NCBI GenBank assembly: GCA_041401985.1
Contig: JAWKTE010000009.1
Coordinates: 1-64,000 of the forward strand
Reading direction: 5' to 3'
Length of the DNA: 64,000 bases
Source of the DNA: JACKHA01 sp041401985
Lineage (GTDB): Bacteria; Planctomycetota; Phycisphaerae; Phycisphaerales; UBA1924
The notes below the pieces were generated by a model. It searched no databases. It had not been told where the DNA came from and saw nothing but the letters and a program-made list of their open reading frames with translations. Below are positions 35,918 through 44,891 of this stretch, in pieces (positions within the stretch are counted from its first letter, which is position 1; the number at the start of each line of letters is the position of its first letter). The translations under genes were made by a program, and so were the position numbers.

Positions 35918-36643
35918 TCAGGCCATCCGACGCCGACGCACGCCGGCCACCGCCAGCATGCCCGCGCCCGCCAGCATCCCCGTCGTCGGCAGCGGGATCG
36001 CCACGAACAGGAAGTCCTGCGTGCCCATCACGCCGTTGTCCAGCATGTGCCAGCCGCGCCCGACGTACACATCCGAGTTGTCCAGCGACGAGCCGCCCAG
36101 GCGGTGGTTGTCGCTCTCGAAGTGGAAAGACCGGTTGCCCGAGTTCTTGTCGGTCATGCTCCACGACTCGCCGGCAAACGCCCCGGTCAGCGCCGTGATC
36201 GTGCCCCCGTTGGTCGCCCCGGCCCGGGCCGCGTCCCAGCCCTCGGCCGTCGTGCCCACGTTGGCCGTGTAGGTGTAGTCGATCGCGTAGAACCCCGCGC
36301 CCACGCCGTACGAGCCGCCGTTGTCGCGACCGCCGTACGCCACGCCCGAGATGTGCACCCGGTCGGCCACGTTGTCGTTCGTGTCGTCGAAGACCTGGAT
36401 GATCACGTTCGCGCCCGGCGCGTTGAACGAGAACGTCGTCGTCCCGCTCTGCCCGCCCACAAGCGCCTGCCCCGCGTTGTTCTGCGAGAACAGATTGTCG
36501 ATCCGCAGGCCGTACTGCGGGGGCGCGGCATTGCCGTCCGGGTGGTCGGCAAGGCGAGACTGCATGAGAAGCTGGCTGGCCGAGGCCTGGCCAACAAGCG
36601 ACGCGGCGGCAACAGCGGCCGCACACAACATCGATGTGCGCAT
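35918..36643 (-). CDS. Exported protein with PEP-CTERM-like (PLP) sorting tail
   Basis: The 241-residue protein has a signal peptide (1-23, ending GQASAS), a beta-rich exported part without recognised enzymatic motifs, and a C-terminal tail IPLPTTGMLAGAGML followed by RRRR. The tail matches that of the protein at 21397-22113 (proline motif, hydrophobic segment with GxLAGxGM, basic end), so both are probable exosortase substrates. GGGAGG precedes the ATG. The gene has its own promoter and terminator. Confidence 0.82.
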   Translation of the reverse strand: MRTSMLCAAAVAAASLVGQASASQLLMQSRLADHPDGNAAPPQYGLRIDNLFSQNNAGQALVGGQSGTTTFSFNAPGANVIIQVFDDTNDNVADRVHISGVAYGGRDNGGSYGVGAGFYAIDYTYTANVGTTAEGWDAARAGATNGGTITALTGAFAGESWSMTDKNSGNRSFHFESDNHRLGGSSLDNSDVYVGRGWHMLDNGVMGTQDFLFVAIPLPTTGMLAGAGMLAVAGVRRRRMA

Positions 36644-36682
36644 GGAACCCTCCCTTTGGTTGTTTCCCTCCGAGACGGCCGA

Positions 36683-36710
36683 AGTATCGCCGATTCGACC
36701 CCCAGTTCAA
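36683..36710 (-). promoter_or_regulatory. Putative promoter of the PLP-CTERM gene
   Basis: On the minus strand TTGAAC (36705-36710) and GATACT (36683-36688) are 16 bp apart, about 40 nt upstream of the ATG at 36643. Confidence 0.4.
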
Positions 36711-36822
36711 GGGTCTATCCGCTTGCTTGGCCGAATCTTCGCGATTCGCGCAAGATCGGACGAAACGACCGTTCGCCGCCTTCCTCAGACCGCCCAGGTT
36801 CACACGATTCTCGGACGCGCCA

Positions 36823-37110
36823 TCACCCGCCGCGGCGACTCCCCCGCGACGCCGGCACCGGCGAAACAACCATCCGCACCACGCCCGCGAACGTCACCGC
36901 CACGCCAAGCCAGAACAGCACCGTCGGCACGCTCCCCTGGAACAGGAACTCGCGTGTGAACCAGCGCATCGCACCATCGAACGTCGCCGGCGGGTCCTCC
37001 GAATCCGCGCTCCCCGCGGCCGTACCCAGCGCCAGATAGAACATCACCAGGCTCGCCAGCACCGAGCCGACCGCGAGCGTGATCCCGATCCGCACCAGCG
37101 GCACCTTCAT
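36823..37110 (-). CDS. Small two-transmembrane protein
   Basis: The 95-residue protein has two hydrophobic segments (about 8-26, GITLAVGSVLASLVMFYLAL, and 62-82, VLFWLGVAVTFAGVVRMVV) joined by an acidic loop. The family is not recognised. The ATG at 37110 was chosen because it begins the first membrane segment. It is divergent from the HEAT-repeat lipoprotein gene. Confidence 0.65.
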   Translation of the reverse strand: MKVPLVRIGITLAVGSVLASLVMFYLALGTAAGSADSEDPPATFDGAMRWFTREFLFQGSVPTVLFWLGVAVTFAGVVRMVVSPVPASRGSRRGG

Positions 37111-37220
37111 CCCAACCCCCTTCGACCCCTCGCCCCAACCCGCCCAGCGTACCGGACCGCGCCCCGCCCCGACTGCCGCCAGCACGCCTCGCCAAGTTTG
37201 CGAGCGTTATACTCCCCTCG

Positions 37221-38111
37221 ATGACCCACCGTCGCGCCCGCTGCCAGCCCAAGGCCAGCCACACCGCCCACCCTCTGGCGCGATCCTCGGCCGCGTGCCT
37301 CGCCCTCGCCGCGATCGCCGCCCTCGCGGGCTGCCAGGCCGCAAACATCGCCCCCCCCGGTAGCAAGCCCACAACCGCCCGCACGCAGGACCCGACCCAG
37401 CAGTCCGGCCTGCTCTCCATGTTCGCCCCCCCGCCGCCCGAAACCGCCGCCGCCTGGGCCACCGACCCCTACGACCCCGACCTGCGATACCGCGGCACGC
37501 TCCTGCTCGGCACCGCGTCCTGGGGCGGCGAACCGCTCTACCTCGAACTCTACGAGCAGCACGCCCAGGACCCCGAGCCGAACGTCCGCGTCGCCGCCAT
37601 CCGCGCCCTGGGCAACCACGCCGGCCCGGAACAGGCCGGCATCCTCGTCGCCGCCCTCGACGACCCGGAAGAACGCGTCCGCCTCGAGGCCGCCCGCTCG
37701 CTCCAGCGCATCCACGCCCCCGACGCCGCCATCGACCCCCTGCGCCTCATGCTCCGCATCGAGAACGAGCCGTCCGCCGAGGTCCGCGCCGCCGCCGCCA
37801 CCGCGCTGGGCCAGTACCCGCGTGGCACCGTCGTCCAGGCCCTCATCGCCTCGCTCGAAGACCGCACCCTCGCGGTCAACCACGCCTCGCTCGAGTCCCT
37901 GCGCATCCTCACCGGGCAGGACTTCGGCTACGACCGCCGCGCCTGGAGCACCTGGGCCCAGGCCTCCAACGACACACTCTTCGCCTCCGCCGGGCAATAC
38001 ACCTATCCCGTGTTCAACCGCCCGCGCAAACTCATCGAGTGGCTGCCCTTCATCCCCCCGCCCCCGAACGAGCAGACCGGCGTGCCGGAGGGGACGCCGA
38101 TCGGCGGCTGA
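37221..38111 (+). CDS. HEAT-repeat lipoprotein
   Basis: The 296-residue protein has a lipoprotein signal peptide with lipobox LAGC (cysteine near residue 38). Residues of about 110-245 form HEAT/PBS-lyase-like helical repeats: EPNVRVAAIRALGNHA, DPEERVRLEAARSLQRI and SAEVRAAAATALGQ. Such proteins are protein-interaction scaffolds; no partner is suggested by context. TATACT lies about 10 nt upstream of the ATG, so the leader may be very short. Confidence 0.82.
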   Translation: MTHRRARCQPKASHTAHPLARSSAACLALAAIAALAGCQAANIAPPGSKPTTARTQDPTQQSGLLSMFAPPPPETAAAWATDPYDPDLRYRGTLLLGTASWGGEPLYLELYEQHAQDPEPNVRVAAIRALGNHAGPEQAGILVAALDDPEERVRLEAARSLQRIHAPDAAIDPLRLMLRIENEPSAEVRAAAATALGQYPRGTVVQALIASLEDRTLAVNHASLESLRILTGQDFGYDRRAWSTWAQASNDTLFASAGQYTYPVFNRPRKLIEWLPFIPPPPNEQTGVPEGTPIGG

Positions 38112-38191
38112 CCGTCTCGTTATCGATTTCGAATCGCCGGATGGTGGGCCGCGCCCCTGTCCACGTTGGCCCAATCGGGCAGGGAGCACGC

Positions 38192-39184
38192 GTGCGGGCC
38201 TTGGCGCTTGAAAACGGATCGGCCCGAGCCATCGACGCCGCGCCCGAGCCGACCGTCGGCCCCGGCGAGGCGATGGTCCGAGTCGTGCGCGCGGGGCTGG
38301 ACGATGCCGACGCCGCGGTCCTGCGCGGCGCGTGGCCCGATCCCCCCGCCATCCTCGGCCACGAACTCGTCGGCGTCGTTGAGAGCCTCGCCGAACCCGT
38401 CGCCCATCCCCGCGACCAGGCGCTGCTCGGCAAACGCGTCGTCGCCTCCATCGAGATCGCCTGCGGCAAGTGCGACCTCTGCAAGCGAGGCCTCGCCAAC
38501 CACTGCCGCGACCTCGCCATGCTCGGCCTCTCCGCACGCAGTGGCTGCCTCGCCGAGCGCGTCGCCATCCCCGTCCGCTCGCTCACCCCGGTCCCCGCCA
38601 GCGTCGACGACGACACCGCCGTCTTCGCCCTGGCCTGCGGCGCCGCACTGCACGCCGCCCAGATGGTCCGCCTCGAAGGCCGCGGCTTCATCACCGTCCT
38701 GGGCGACAGCCTCGCCGCGCTGCTCGCCGCCCAGGCCATGGCCCGACTCAACGCCACCGTCCGCCTCATCGGCGAGAACCCCGAGCGCTTCGGCCTCGCC
38801 GAGCGCTGGGGCATCAAGCACCGACACGCCGACGACATCGGACGACGCCAGGACCAGGACGTCGTCGTCGACTGCACCGGCTCAACGCAAGGGCTCGACC
38901 TGGCCCTCCGCCTCGTCCGCCCGCGCGGCACGGTCATCCTCGGCGCCAGCGCCGTCGCGGTCCCCCACGACCCGTCGTCCACGCCGCCCGACCTCTCACT
39001 CATCGCCCGACACGAGATCGCCGTCCTCGGCGCACGCGGCGGCAAAGTCCAGGAGGGCGTCGCCGCCCTGGCCGACAACCGCTTCGACGTGAGCGGGCTG
39101 ATCACAAAGCGATGCCGCCTCGCCGAGGCCCCGGCCGCCCTGCAATCCCTGGCCCAGCACATCAAGATCGTCGTGGAGCCCTGA
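38192..39184 (+). CDS. Zinc-type alcohol dehydrogenase-like protein (MDR superfamily)
   Basis: The 330-residue protein is a medium-chain dehydrogenase/reductase. The structural zinc cysteines are all present (C91, C94, C97, C105), and the Rossmann domain follows, with FITVLGDSLAALLAAQAMARL. At the catalytic zinc site H57 and E58 are present (LGHELVG), but the first cysteine is missing: the usual AGxCGTD is AGLDDADA. Catalysis may therefore be altered. The GTG at 38192 has GGGAG just upstream and gives a normal N-terminus; an ATG at 38141 is an alternative. The 3' end overlaps the convergent DUF721 gene by 23 bp. Confidence 0.8.
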   Translation: MRALALENGSARAIDAAPEPTVGPGEAMVRVVRAGLDDADAAVLRGAWPDPPAILGHELVGVVESLAEPVAHPRDQALLGKRVVASIEIACGKCDLCKRGLANHCRDLAMLGLSARSGCLAERVAIPVRSLTPVPASVDDDTAVFALACGAALHAAQMVRLEGRGFITVLGDSLAALLAAQAMARLNATVRLIGENPERFGLAERWGIKHRHADDIGRRQDQDVVVDCTGSTQGLDLALRLVRPRGTVILGASAVAVPHDPSSTPPDLSLIARHEIAVLGARGGKVQEGVAALADNRFDVSGLITKRCRLAEAPAALQSLAQHIKIVVEP

Positions 39185-39602
39185 CCCGCGCCGTCGCCCG
39201 GGCCGGTGCCCGTGCCGAATCCGGCACCGGGGCCACGGGCGTCGCCGCCCCGCCGACCCGAACCGTCACGCGCGTGATCGTCGCCCCCAGCGAGTCGCCA
39301 AGCCGCTTCCGCAGCGCCCCCCGCAGCAGGCGATCCGCCAGAAACTTCGCCGACTGGTCCGCCGCCCCCAGCACCAGCACGCCCTTGGCCATCGACACCG
39401 CCCGCACCCGACCGCGCAGCTCCTCCGGGCACGCCTCACGCCAGGCCCGCTTGAGCGACGTATCCCGCCGGGCCGCGTCGCGCAGCGTGCGCTCCGCCCG
39501 ATCAAGCGTCCCCCCGAGCGTCACGTCCGCAGGCTTCCGCACGAACGAGCGCCGACGCTCGATCTCCATCACAGCCAGACGTTCCTGCGGCGAGAGGGCC
39601 AT
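39162..39602 (-). CDS. DUF721 / DciA-like protein
   Basis: The 146-residue basic protein has the DUF721 core (about 45-115: SLKRAWREACPEELRGRVRA, then VLVLGAADQSAKFLADRLLR), related to DciA, the ancestral loader of the replicative helicase DnaB. The start at 39602 begins MALSPQERLAVMEIERRR. The alanine- and arginine-rich tail is disordered. A replication role is inferred from the family. Confidence 0.75.
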   Translation of the reverse strand: MALSPQERLAVMEIERRRSFVRKPADVTLGGTLDRAERTLRDAARRDTSLKRAWREACPEELRGRVRAVSMAKGVLVLGAADQSAKFLADRLLRGALRKRLGDSLGATITRVTVRVGGAATPVAPVPDSARAPARATARVRAPRRS

Positions 39603-39709
39603 CACCCCGATCGTATCGACCGGCCGCCCCGCACCCCACCAGCCGACACCACCCGACTGCCAACACACCACGCCCCACGCACCCGCGATCAACCCGCGGC
39701 ACGCCCCGC

Positions 39710-40183
39710 CTACAACGGCCGCACCGCACGCATGTCGTGCTTGGCCTCCAGCACGCCCCGCAGGTTGCACAGGTGCCACGTCCAGTACTGGGCCTCCTCC
39801 GCCATCAGCCGCAGCGCCTCGGCATCCGCCGCCGGGAACGGCCCCTGACGCAAGCGCACCACGCACCCCTGCTCCACGCTCGGCTCAACCTCCCAGTACA
39901 GCGGCGCGTGCCGGTCCGAAGAGGCCGCCTGCCAGTCCCACGTCACCCGCCCGCCCGGATCAATCTCCAGGATCGCGATCGTCGTCGTCGACTTCCAGCC
40001 ACGGTCCCACGCCAGCACGATCAGCCCGCCCGCCCGCGCCTCCACCTGGGCATCGACCGCCAGCCAGCGGCACAGCCCGCCGGCGGTCGTGAAGCACCCG
40101 AAGACCTCCTCATGGTGCAGCGCGATCGGCTGCTCGTGCACGATCCACAACTGCCCCGAACTCTCGGCGTCCTCAACGATCAT
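39710..40183 (-). CDS. SRPBCC (START/AHSA1-like) domain protein
   Basis: The 157-residue protein has the SRPBCC pattern: an initial strand, FGCFTTAGGLCRWLAVDAQVEARAG with the characteristic W, a central sheet (TTTIAILEIDPGGRVTWDW) and a long C-terminal helix with W-T-W-H-L-x-N-L. Such proteins bind hydrophobic ligands or act as Hsp90 co-chaperone-like factors. It lies 107 bp upstream of the DUF721 gene, same strand. Confidence 0.7.
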   Translation of the reverse strand: MIVEDAESSGQLWIVHEQPIALHHEEVFGCFTTAGGLCRWLAVDAQVEARAGGLIVLAWDRGWKSTTTIAILEIDPGGRVTWDWQAASSDRHAPLYWEVEPSVEQGCVVRLRQGPFPAADAEALRLMAEEAQYWTWHLCNLRGVLEAKHDMRAVRPL

Positions 40184-40268
40184 CGGCCCAAGGATAGCGA
40201 TCGACGCCGGGGCCCACCGCTTTCATCGCCCGGTGGTCCCACCCCGGAACCGCCCGCCACCAACAAAC

Positions 40269-40292
40269 AAGGGGCGGCCGAAGCCGCCCCTT
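40269..40292 (-). terminator. Rho-independent terminator with TTCG loop
   Basis: AAGGGGCGGC pairs over 10 bp with GCCGCCCCTT. On the minus strand the loop is TTCG and TTGTTTGTT follows. It ends the coiled-coil gene 68 bp upstream. Confidence 0.85.
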
Positions 40293-40359
40293 GGGGTTCT
40301 CACACACGCACCCGCCCGCCGGGCCGCTCCGCCCGATCGGCCCCACCGCCCAATCAGCC

Positions 40360-41742
40360 CTACCGCCCGATCAAGTAGAACAGGCGGTTCTGGTTCAGCA
40401 CCGGGATAGACGTCTCCCGCGCCTGGTTGAACAGCTCGTCGTAGCGACGCGCCGCACGGTCCAGACGCTGCCACTCGCTCATCACCGCGATGTCCGCGCC
40501 CGCCGGCGGGGGCGGCGGCACGATCGGGCGCGTGCCCAGCACCAGGAAGTCCACGTTGCCCGCCAGCGCGTCATCAACAACCGCGCCCCACGAGCGGATC
40601 AGGTCGGCGATGTCGTCGCGCTCGGGCGGCGTGTTCAGCCCGTCGCCGTTGGCGTCGAAGTTGCCGTACACCACCAGGCGGAACGTCTTGGCCGGGTCGT
40701 ACACCGCGTTGGCGATCACATCGCCCCGCACGATCGGGTTGCCCTGACGCTCGGTCAGCACGCGGCACGTCGCCGTCGTGTCGTTGATCCGGATCACCTC
40801 AACCGTCGCCTTGCCCGCCGGGTACTGGCCATTGGCGTCCGGGCGGATCTGCGTCACCGCGCCGAACACCGTGAACGTCATCCCCAGCACCACCTTCTGG
40901 CGACGCCCGATGTCGATCGTGACCTCACGATCGGTCGGATTGATCGCGGCCACCCGCCCGTCCACCAGCGTCGCGGGGTCGGGAACCAGACCGGCCGTCT
41001 GCCCGCTGATGTTCAACGCCCGCAACTGCTCCCGCAGGATCAGATTCTGCTCACGCTCGCGGGCCAGGTCGCTGTTCATGCGCGCCATCTGCGCGCTGTA
41101 GTCGTTGGTCAGGTCGATCACCTGCTGCTGCGTCAGGCTCTCGACCGCACGCAGGCTCTCCAGATACCGCCGGATGTCGTCGCCATACCCGTTGATCCGG
41201 GCGTTGGCCGCGTTCATCGACGACTCGAAGTCCGTCCGGATCGTCGTGACCGAGGCCCGCTCGTTGGTCAGGTCACGCTGGGCCTGGAGACGGGCCGCCT
41301 CGGCCGCGTTGAACGAGTTGTTCAGCGCGGCGATCTGCTGGTCACGCTCGCGGATGCCCGCCACCAGCGACGACGCCGTCGCGCCCTGCGCGTTGCCCAC
41401 GCCCACCTCGCCCGCGATCTCGTTCAGCCGGTCGGTGCTGATCCGCGCCGAGCCAGCCGCCAGGCGATTGGCCGCCTCCAGCGAGTCGATCAGGTGCGTG
41501 ACCACGCTCTTGTTGCCGGGCGCGCTGCGGGCCTCGTTGGCGTACTGGCGCACGCGGTCGTTCTGCCGCTCGCCCTCGCGCACATACTCCGACAGCGCCA
41601 GGTTGGCGTCGTTCAGGGCCGTCTGGGTCTTGTTGTTCTCGGTGTAGAACACCAGGGTGGTGACGAACAGGCCAAGGACCATCAGGCCCATGATCGAGAT
41701 CGTCACGACCGCACCGACGCCGGTTCCGCCACGCCCTGCCAT
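40360..41742 (-). CDS. Membrane-anchored coiled-coil protein, possible C-terminal BRCT-like domain
   Basis: The 460-residue protein has one N-terminal transmembrane segment (about 10-32), a long coiled coil (about 35-260; Q, E, N and R-rich with no prolines) and a small beta domain (about 285-350, VVLGMTFTVFGAV). The C-terminal part (FRLVVYGNFD, then DDIADLIRSWGAVVDD and NVDFLVLGTRP) recalls the strand-helix-strand order of BRCT domains. The family is not recognised. The ATG at 41742 begins the membrane segment. It has its own promoter and terminator. Confidence 0.75.
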   Translation of the reverse strand: MAGRGGTGVGAVVTISIMGLMVLGLFVTTLVFYTENNKTQTALNDANLALSEYVREGERQNDRVRQYANEARSAPGNKSVVTHLIDSLEAANRLAAGSARISTDRLNEIAGEVGVGNAQGATASSLVAGIRERDQQIAALNNSFNAAEAARLQAQRDLTNERASVTTIRTDFESSMNAANARINGYGDDIRRYLESLRAVESLTQQQVIDLTNDYSAQMARMNSDLAREREQNLILREQLRALNISGQTAGLVPDPATLVDGRVAAINPTDREVTIDIGRRQKVVLGMTFTVFGAVTQIRPDANGQYPAGKATVEVIRINDTTATCRVLTERQGNPIVRGDVIANAVYDPAKTFRLVVYGNFDANGDGLNTPPERDDIADLIRSWGAVVDDALAGNVDFLVLGTRPIVPPPPPAGADIAVMSEWQRLDRAARRYDELFNQARETSIPVLNQNRLFYLIGR

Positions 41743-41869
41743 GCCAACGCTCCCATCTGTCGATCCCGCTCCCAGAGCCGCGGGAAGATCGCCAAGGTGC
41801 CGAGCCCCACCCCCCGGAACGAGCGCCCGGGAGCCGCCCCCCGAGGCAGCCGCCTCGGACGGGGTCGGG

Positions 41870-41898
41870 ATTGTAGAGGATTCGCGCCGCCGGACCAA
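41870..41898 (-). promoter_or_regulatory. Putative promoter of the coiled-coil protein gene
   Basis: On the minus strand TTGGTC (41893-41898) and TACAAT (41870-41875) are exactly 17 bp apart, 128 nt upstream of the ATG at 41742. The surrounding 354-bp spacer otherwise holds only the terminator at 42037-42060. Confidence 0.55.
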
Positions 41899-42036
41899 GC
41901 CGGGGGCAAACCGCCGGCGGGAAGGCGGTACGCCCGCCAACGCCCCCGGTTTCCCGAAACCCGAACGAAACACCGCCGGCCCACCCCAGAGCCCACCCCA
42001 GAGCCGATCCCGCCCCCGCCGCCCGGCCAAAGAAAC

Positions 42037-42060
42037 GGGGCGGGCCCACTGGCCCGCCCC
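42037..42060 (-). terminator. Rho-independent terminator
   Basis: GGGGCGGGCC pairs over 10 bp with GGCCCGCCCC around a four-base loop; on the minus strand GTTTCTTT follows. It ends the GC-dockerin gene whose stop is 37 bp upstream. Confidence 0.85.
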
Positions 42061-42096
42061 GCTCGCGAAGTCACGATTCCGAGCTCTTGGGGCGGC

Positions 42097-44301
42097 TCAG
42101 CAGCCGGCCGCGAAGATCGCCAGGTAGTAGAAGAAGTCGTCGTTGGTGATGATCCCGTTCGGCACGCCGTAGCCCGGCATCCCGGGGATCGCGCCCGTCG
42201 TCAGGTCGGCCACCGCCACGTTGCCCGCGGCGAACTGCGCCAGGAAGTAGAAGAAGTCGTCGTTGTTCAGCACGCCGTTGGGCACGCCGTAGCCAGGCTG
42301 GCCCATGATCGCCCCCGTCGTCAGGTCCGGCTCGCACACCGACTGCACGCTGCCCGCACCGACGTACAGCAGCGCGGCGTACGCCTCGTCCAGCGACGCG
42401 GGGTTGCCGCCCGCCGAGGTCGGGTCCTCGAAGTCGTTGTCCATGTCCACGTCGTAGATGATCTCCGCCGACAGCACGAGCCCGCCCAGCGTGCGGGGGT
42501 CGTCCTGGTCAAGACCGGCTGTGGAGATGTTGTTGAACGTCGCGCCGCTGACGTTGCTCGACCAGAACGCGCCCGACGACACCGAGTTGCTGTCGGCGAT
42601 CTCGATGAAGTTGATCCGGTAGTTCCGCCCGGAGTTCGCGCCCGCGACGATCTGGCCCCGCGAGGCGACCAGTTCGAGGTGGTAGCAGAACGCCTGGGCG
42701 TCGTACACGCCGCGGATCAGCGCGGTCTTGGGGAACGGCTCGCCGCTGATCTGCACCGGGGCGACGAACCAGATGTTGCCCGCGCCGTCGAACCCGACGC
42801 CCGAGATCGTCGGGCCGAAGGGCGTCCCGCCGGTCAGGATGTTCAGCCCGACCAGGTTGCCGATGGTCGCGCCGTTGCCGTCCTCGATCGGCTTGCCGGC
42901 CAGCAGGCTCGGGTCCAGGTGGGCCGCGACCGTCCACTCGACCGGCGCGCCCGGCGCGAACCGTGCGACGTAGATCGACTGGAACGGCTGCCCGTCCGGG
43001 CTGGTCGGATCGGGGTAACTCACCACGCCCGCCGCCAGAGCCCGGCCCTGCGGGTCACGCCCGAGGGCGGTCTGCCCGTTGCCGCCGCGGAAGCCGGTCT
43101 GGCTGAAGTAGTGCGTGAACGCGCCGATCGGCAGGGGCGTCCCGCCCAGGCCGTACGCCGTCGTCGGGTCGAACCCGGTGCACGGGTCCTGGATCGTTGC
43201 GGGCAGGATCAGTTCGGTGTTGCCCGCCACGTTGCCCGCCGCGTTCAGGCCCCACGCCACGATGCGGTCCGCATCGCCATTGGCGTTGTAGCCCAGCATC
43301 GAGCCGCTGCCCACCGAGCCCGCGAAGATCACCGCGGGGCTGAACGACATCGTCCCGCGGGTCGCCGAAACCGTCAGGCCGGCGATGTGCGTCGAGTCGG
43401 CCGTCACCACCGGGGCCGCCACCGAGCCGTTGGCCGTGCCCCGGACCATCTGGTCGGAAAAGTTGCCGCCCATCACAAGGCCGCGCCCGCCGGCGATCTG
43501 CGCCGGGATGCTCGAGGGCGTGCCGTGGGTCGTGGTCGAGTTCCGGACGATCCAGTCCGTCGCGGGCTGGTCGCGGTCGGCCAGCAGCGCCGAGATCTGG
43601 TTGTTCTTGTTGGGATCGCGCGCCGGCATGTTGACGCGCCACAGGTTGTTGCCCGAGGGCGCGCCCGACGTGCCGAAGTCGTCCTGGCGGATGTACGCGT
43701 TGCCGTTCGCGTCGACCGAGCCGATGCCGAACTGGGCGCTGTTCCCCGCCGTGCTCGCCCCGTTGGACGCGACCATGTACCGCGACACATACAGACGCGT
43801 CGGGTTGCTCGGGTCGAAGCCCGCCACCGCCCCGAAGATCGTGTTCCCGTTCCCGCCGAAGTCCGCCGCCACGACGCCGAACTGCGTGACCGTCGCCGGG
43901 GCGTTGACCGACGTGTTCAGCCCCGTGTTGTTGTTGCTGGGATGCACGCCGCCGCCCGCCTGCGTCCACGCCGCGTACTGCTGGGCGTTGGGCGTCGCGT
44001 TCTGCAGCAGCGTCTGGCTGAAACTCTGCGCCGAGATCAGGTTGTTGAAGAACGTCGCGCTCGTCGGGGCCGACTTGGCGATCGGGCCGATCGCAAACTC
44101 GTTGCCCCACGACGACTGGAACGCCACCAGGTCCAGCACATAGTCGGCCCGCTGGAACGGCGCCCCCGCCGTGTACGGCGACAACGCGTCGCCCGGCAGG
44201 CCCGTCCCAAGGCTGCTCACGCTGTCCTGACCCGCCGCCAACCCAGCGATCCCGGCCAGCGCGACAAGCCCGACGCCCCGGCTGATGAACGTGCGATTCA
44301 T
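42097..44301 (-). CDS. Large secreted protein with GC-type dockerin, unknown domain
   Basis: The 734-residue product has a signal peptide (1-24, ending AGLAAGQ), about 630 residues of beta-rich sequence with no family I recognise, and two dockerin-like repeats from about 656 ending in Gly-Cys. Segments such as NIWFVAPVQISG, FGGNGNTIFGAVAGFDPSN and DANGNAYIRQDDFG suggest a propeller-like or phage-tail-like beta fold. AAGGAG lies 8 nt before the ATG at 44301. It is divergent from the secreted subtilase gene, and the two share a 590-bp spacer. Confidence 0.82.
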   Translation of the reverse strand: MNRTFISRGVGLVALAGIAGLAAGQDSVSSLGTGLPGDALSPYTAGAPFQRADYVLDLVAFQSSWGNEFAIGPIAKSAPTSATFFNNLISAQSFSQTLLQNATPNAQQYAAWTQAGGGVHPSNNNTGLNTSVNAPATVTQFGVVAADFGGNGNTIFGAVAGFDPSNPTRLYVSRYMVASNGASTAGNSAQFGIGSVDANGNAYIRQDDFGTSGAPSGNNLWRVNMPARDPNKNNQISALLADRDQPATDWIVRNSTTTHGTPSSIPAQIAGGRGLVMGGNFSDQMVRGTANGSVAAPVVTADSTHIAGLTVSATRGTMSFSPAVIFAGSVGSGSMLGYNANGDADRIVAWGLNAAGNVAGNTELILPATIQDPCTGFDPTTAYGLGGTPLPIGAFTHYFSQTGFRGGNGQTALGRDPQGRALAAGVVSYPDPTSPDGQPFQSIYVARFAPGAPVEWTVAAHLDPSLLAGKPIEDGNGATIGNLVGLNILTGGTPFGPTISGVGFDGAGNIWFVAPVQISGEPFPKTALIRGVYDAQAFCYHLELVASRGQIVAGANSGRNYRINFIEIADSNSVSSGAFWSSNVSGATFNNISTAGLDQDDPRTLGGLVLSAEIIYDVDMDNDFEDPTSAGGNPASLDEAYAALLYVGAGSVQSVCEPDLTTGAIMGQPGYGVPNGVLNNDDFFYFLAQFAAGNVAVADLTTGAIPGMPGYGVPNGIITNDDFFYYLAIFAAGC

Positions 44302-44891
44302 GCTCTCGATCTCCTTCTCTCTTCGACCGACGATGCCACGACGCTTCTCGGACGCGCCGATCATCCGGGGAGACAAGAACCCCGACCGCCATCCCGGCCC
44401 CGGAACGACCCGCGTCGGCACCCGCCGAAAACGCAGCCCAGGAATCCGCTTTCGTGAGGTATCTGTCAGGACCAACGCCGGGACCAACACCCCCGACGCA
44501 CGCCCGGACTCCCTCGTCTCCTCCGTAGATCGTACCAGCATCAGGACTTGGGACCACCAAGCCGCCATCGGGGCATTGTAAAGAATGCGCAAACATCGCG
44601 CCACGGCTACCCATTTGCAAATGGCCCCACCCCCATCAGCCCTCGTCCCCTCCCGCTTTCCCACGAAATCCACGATTCGGACTCCACTCGGCGGCGTTCT
44701 TGGTGTACGGTGGGAGTGATCCGTTCGTGTCGGACCGGCGCGGTTCCCGCGTCCGTTTGGCCCATATTCGATCCGCCCGCTCGCGCGGAGGCTGGGGCCT
44801 TCGGGTGATCTTCTGCAAACCCCTGTCCCCCGGACCCCCGGCCACAACGCCGAGGGCCCGACCTGTCCCGTTTCGCGGAGGATCACAGACC
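44302..44891. other. 590-bp divergent spacer between two GC-dockerin genes
   Basis: No gene was found here. A TACAAT hexamer on the minus strand (44574-44579) preceded at 17 bp by the weak -35 TGGCGC could start the leftward gene, with a leader of about 270 nt. GGAGG at about 44877 serves the rightward gene. Confidence 0.45.
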
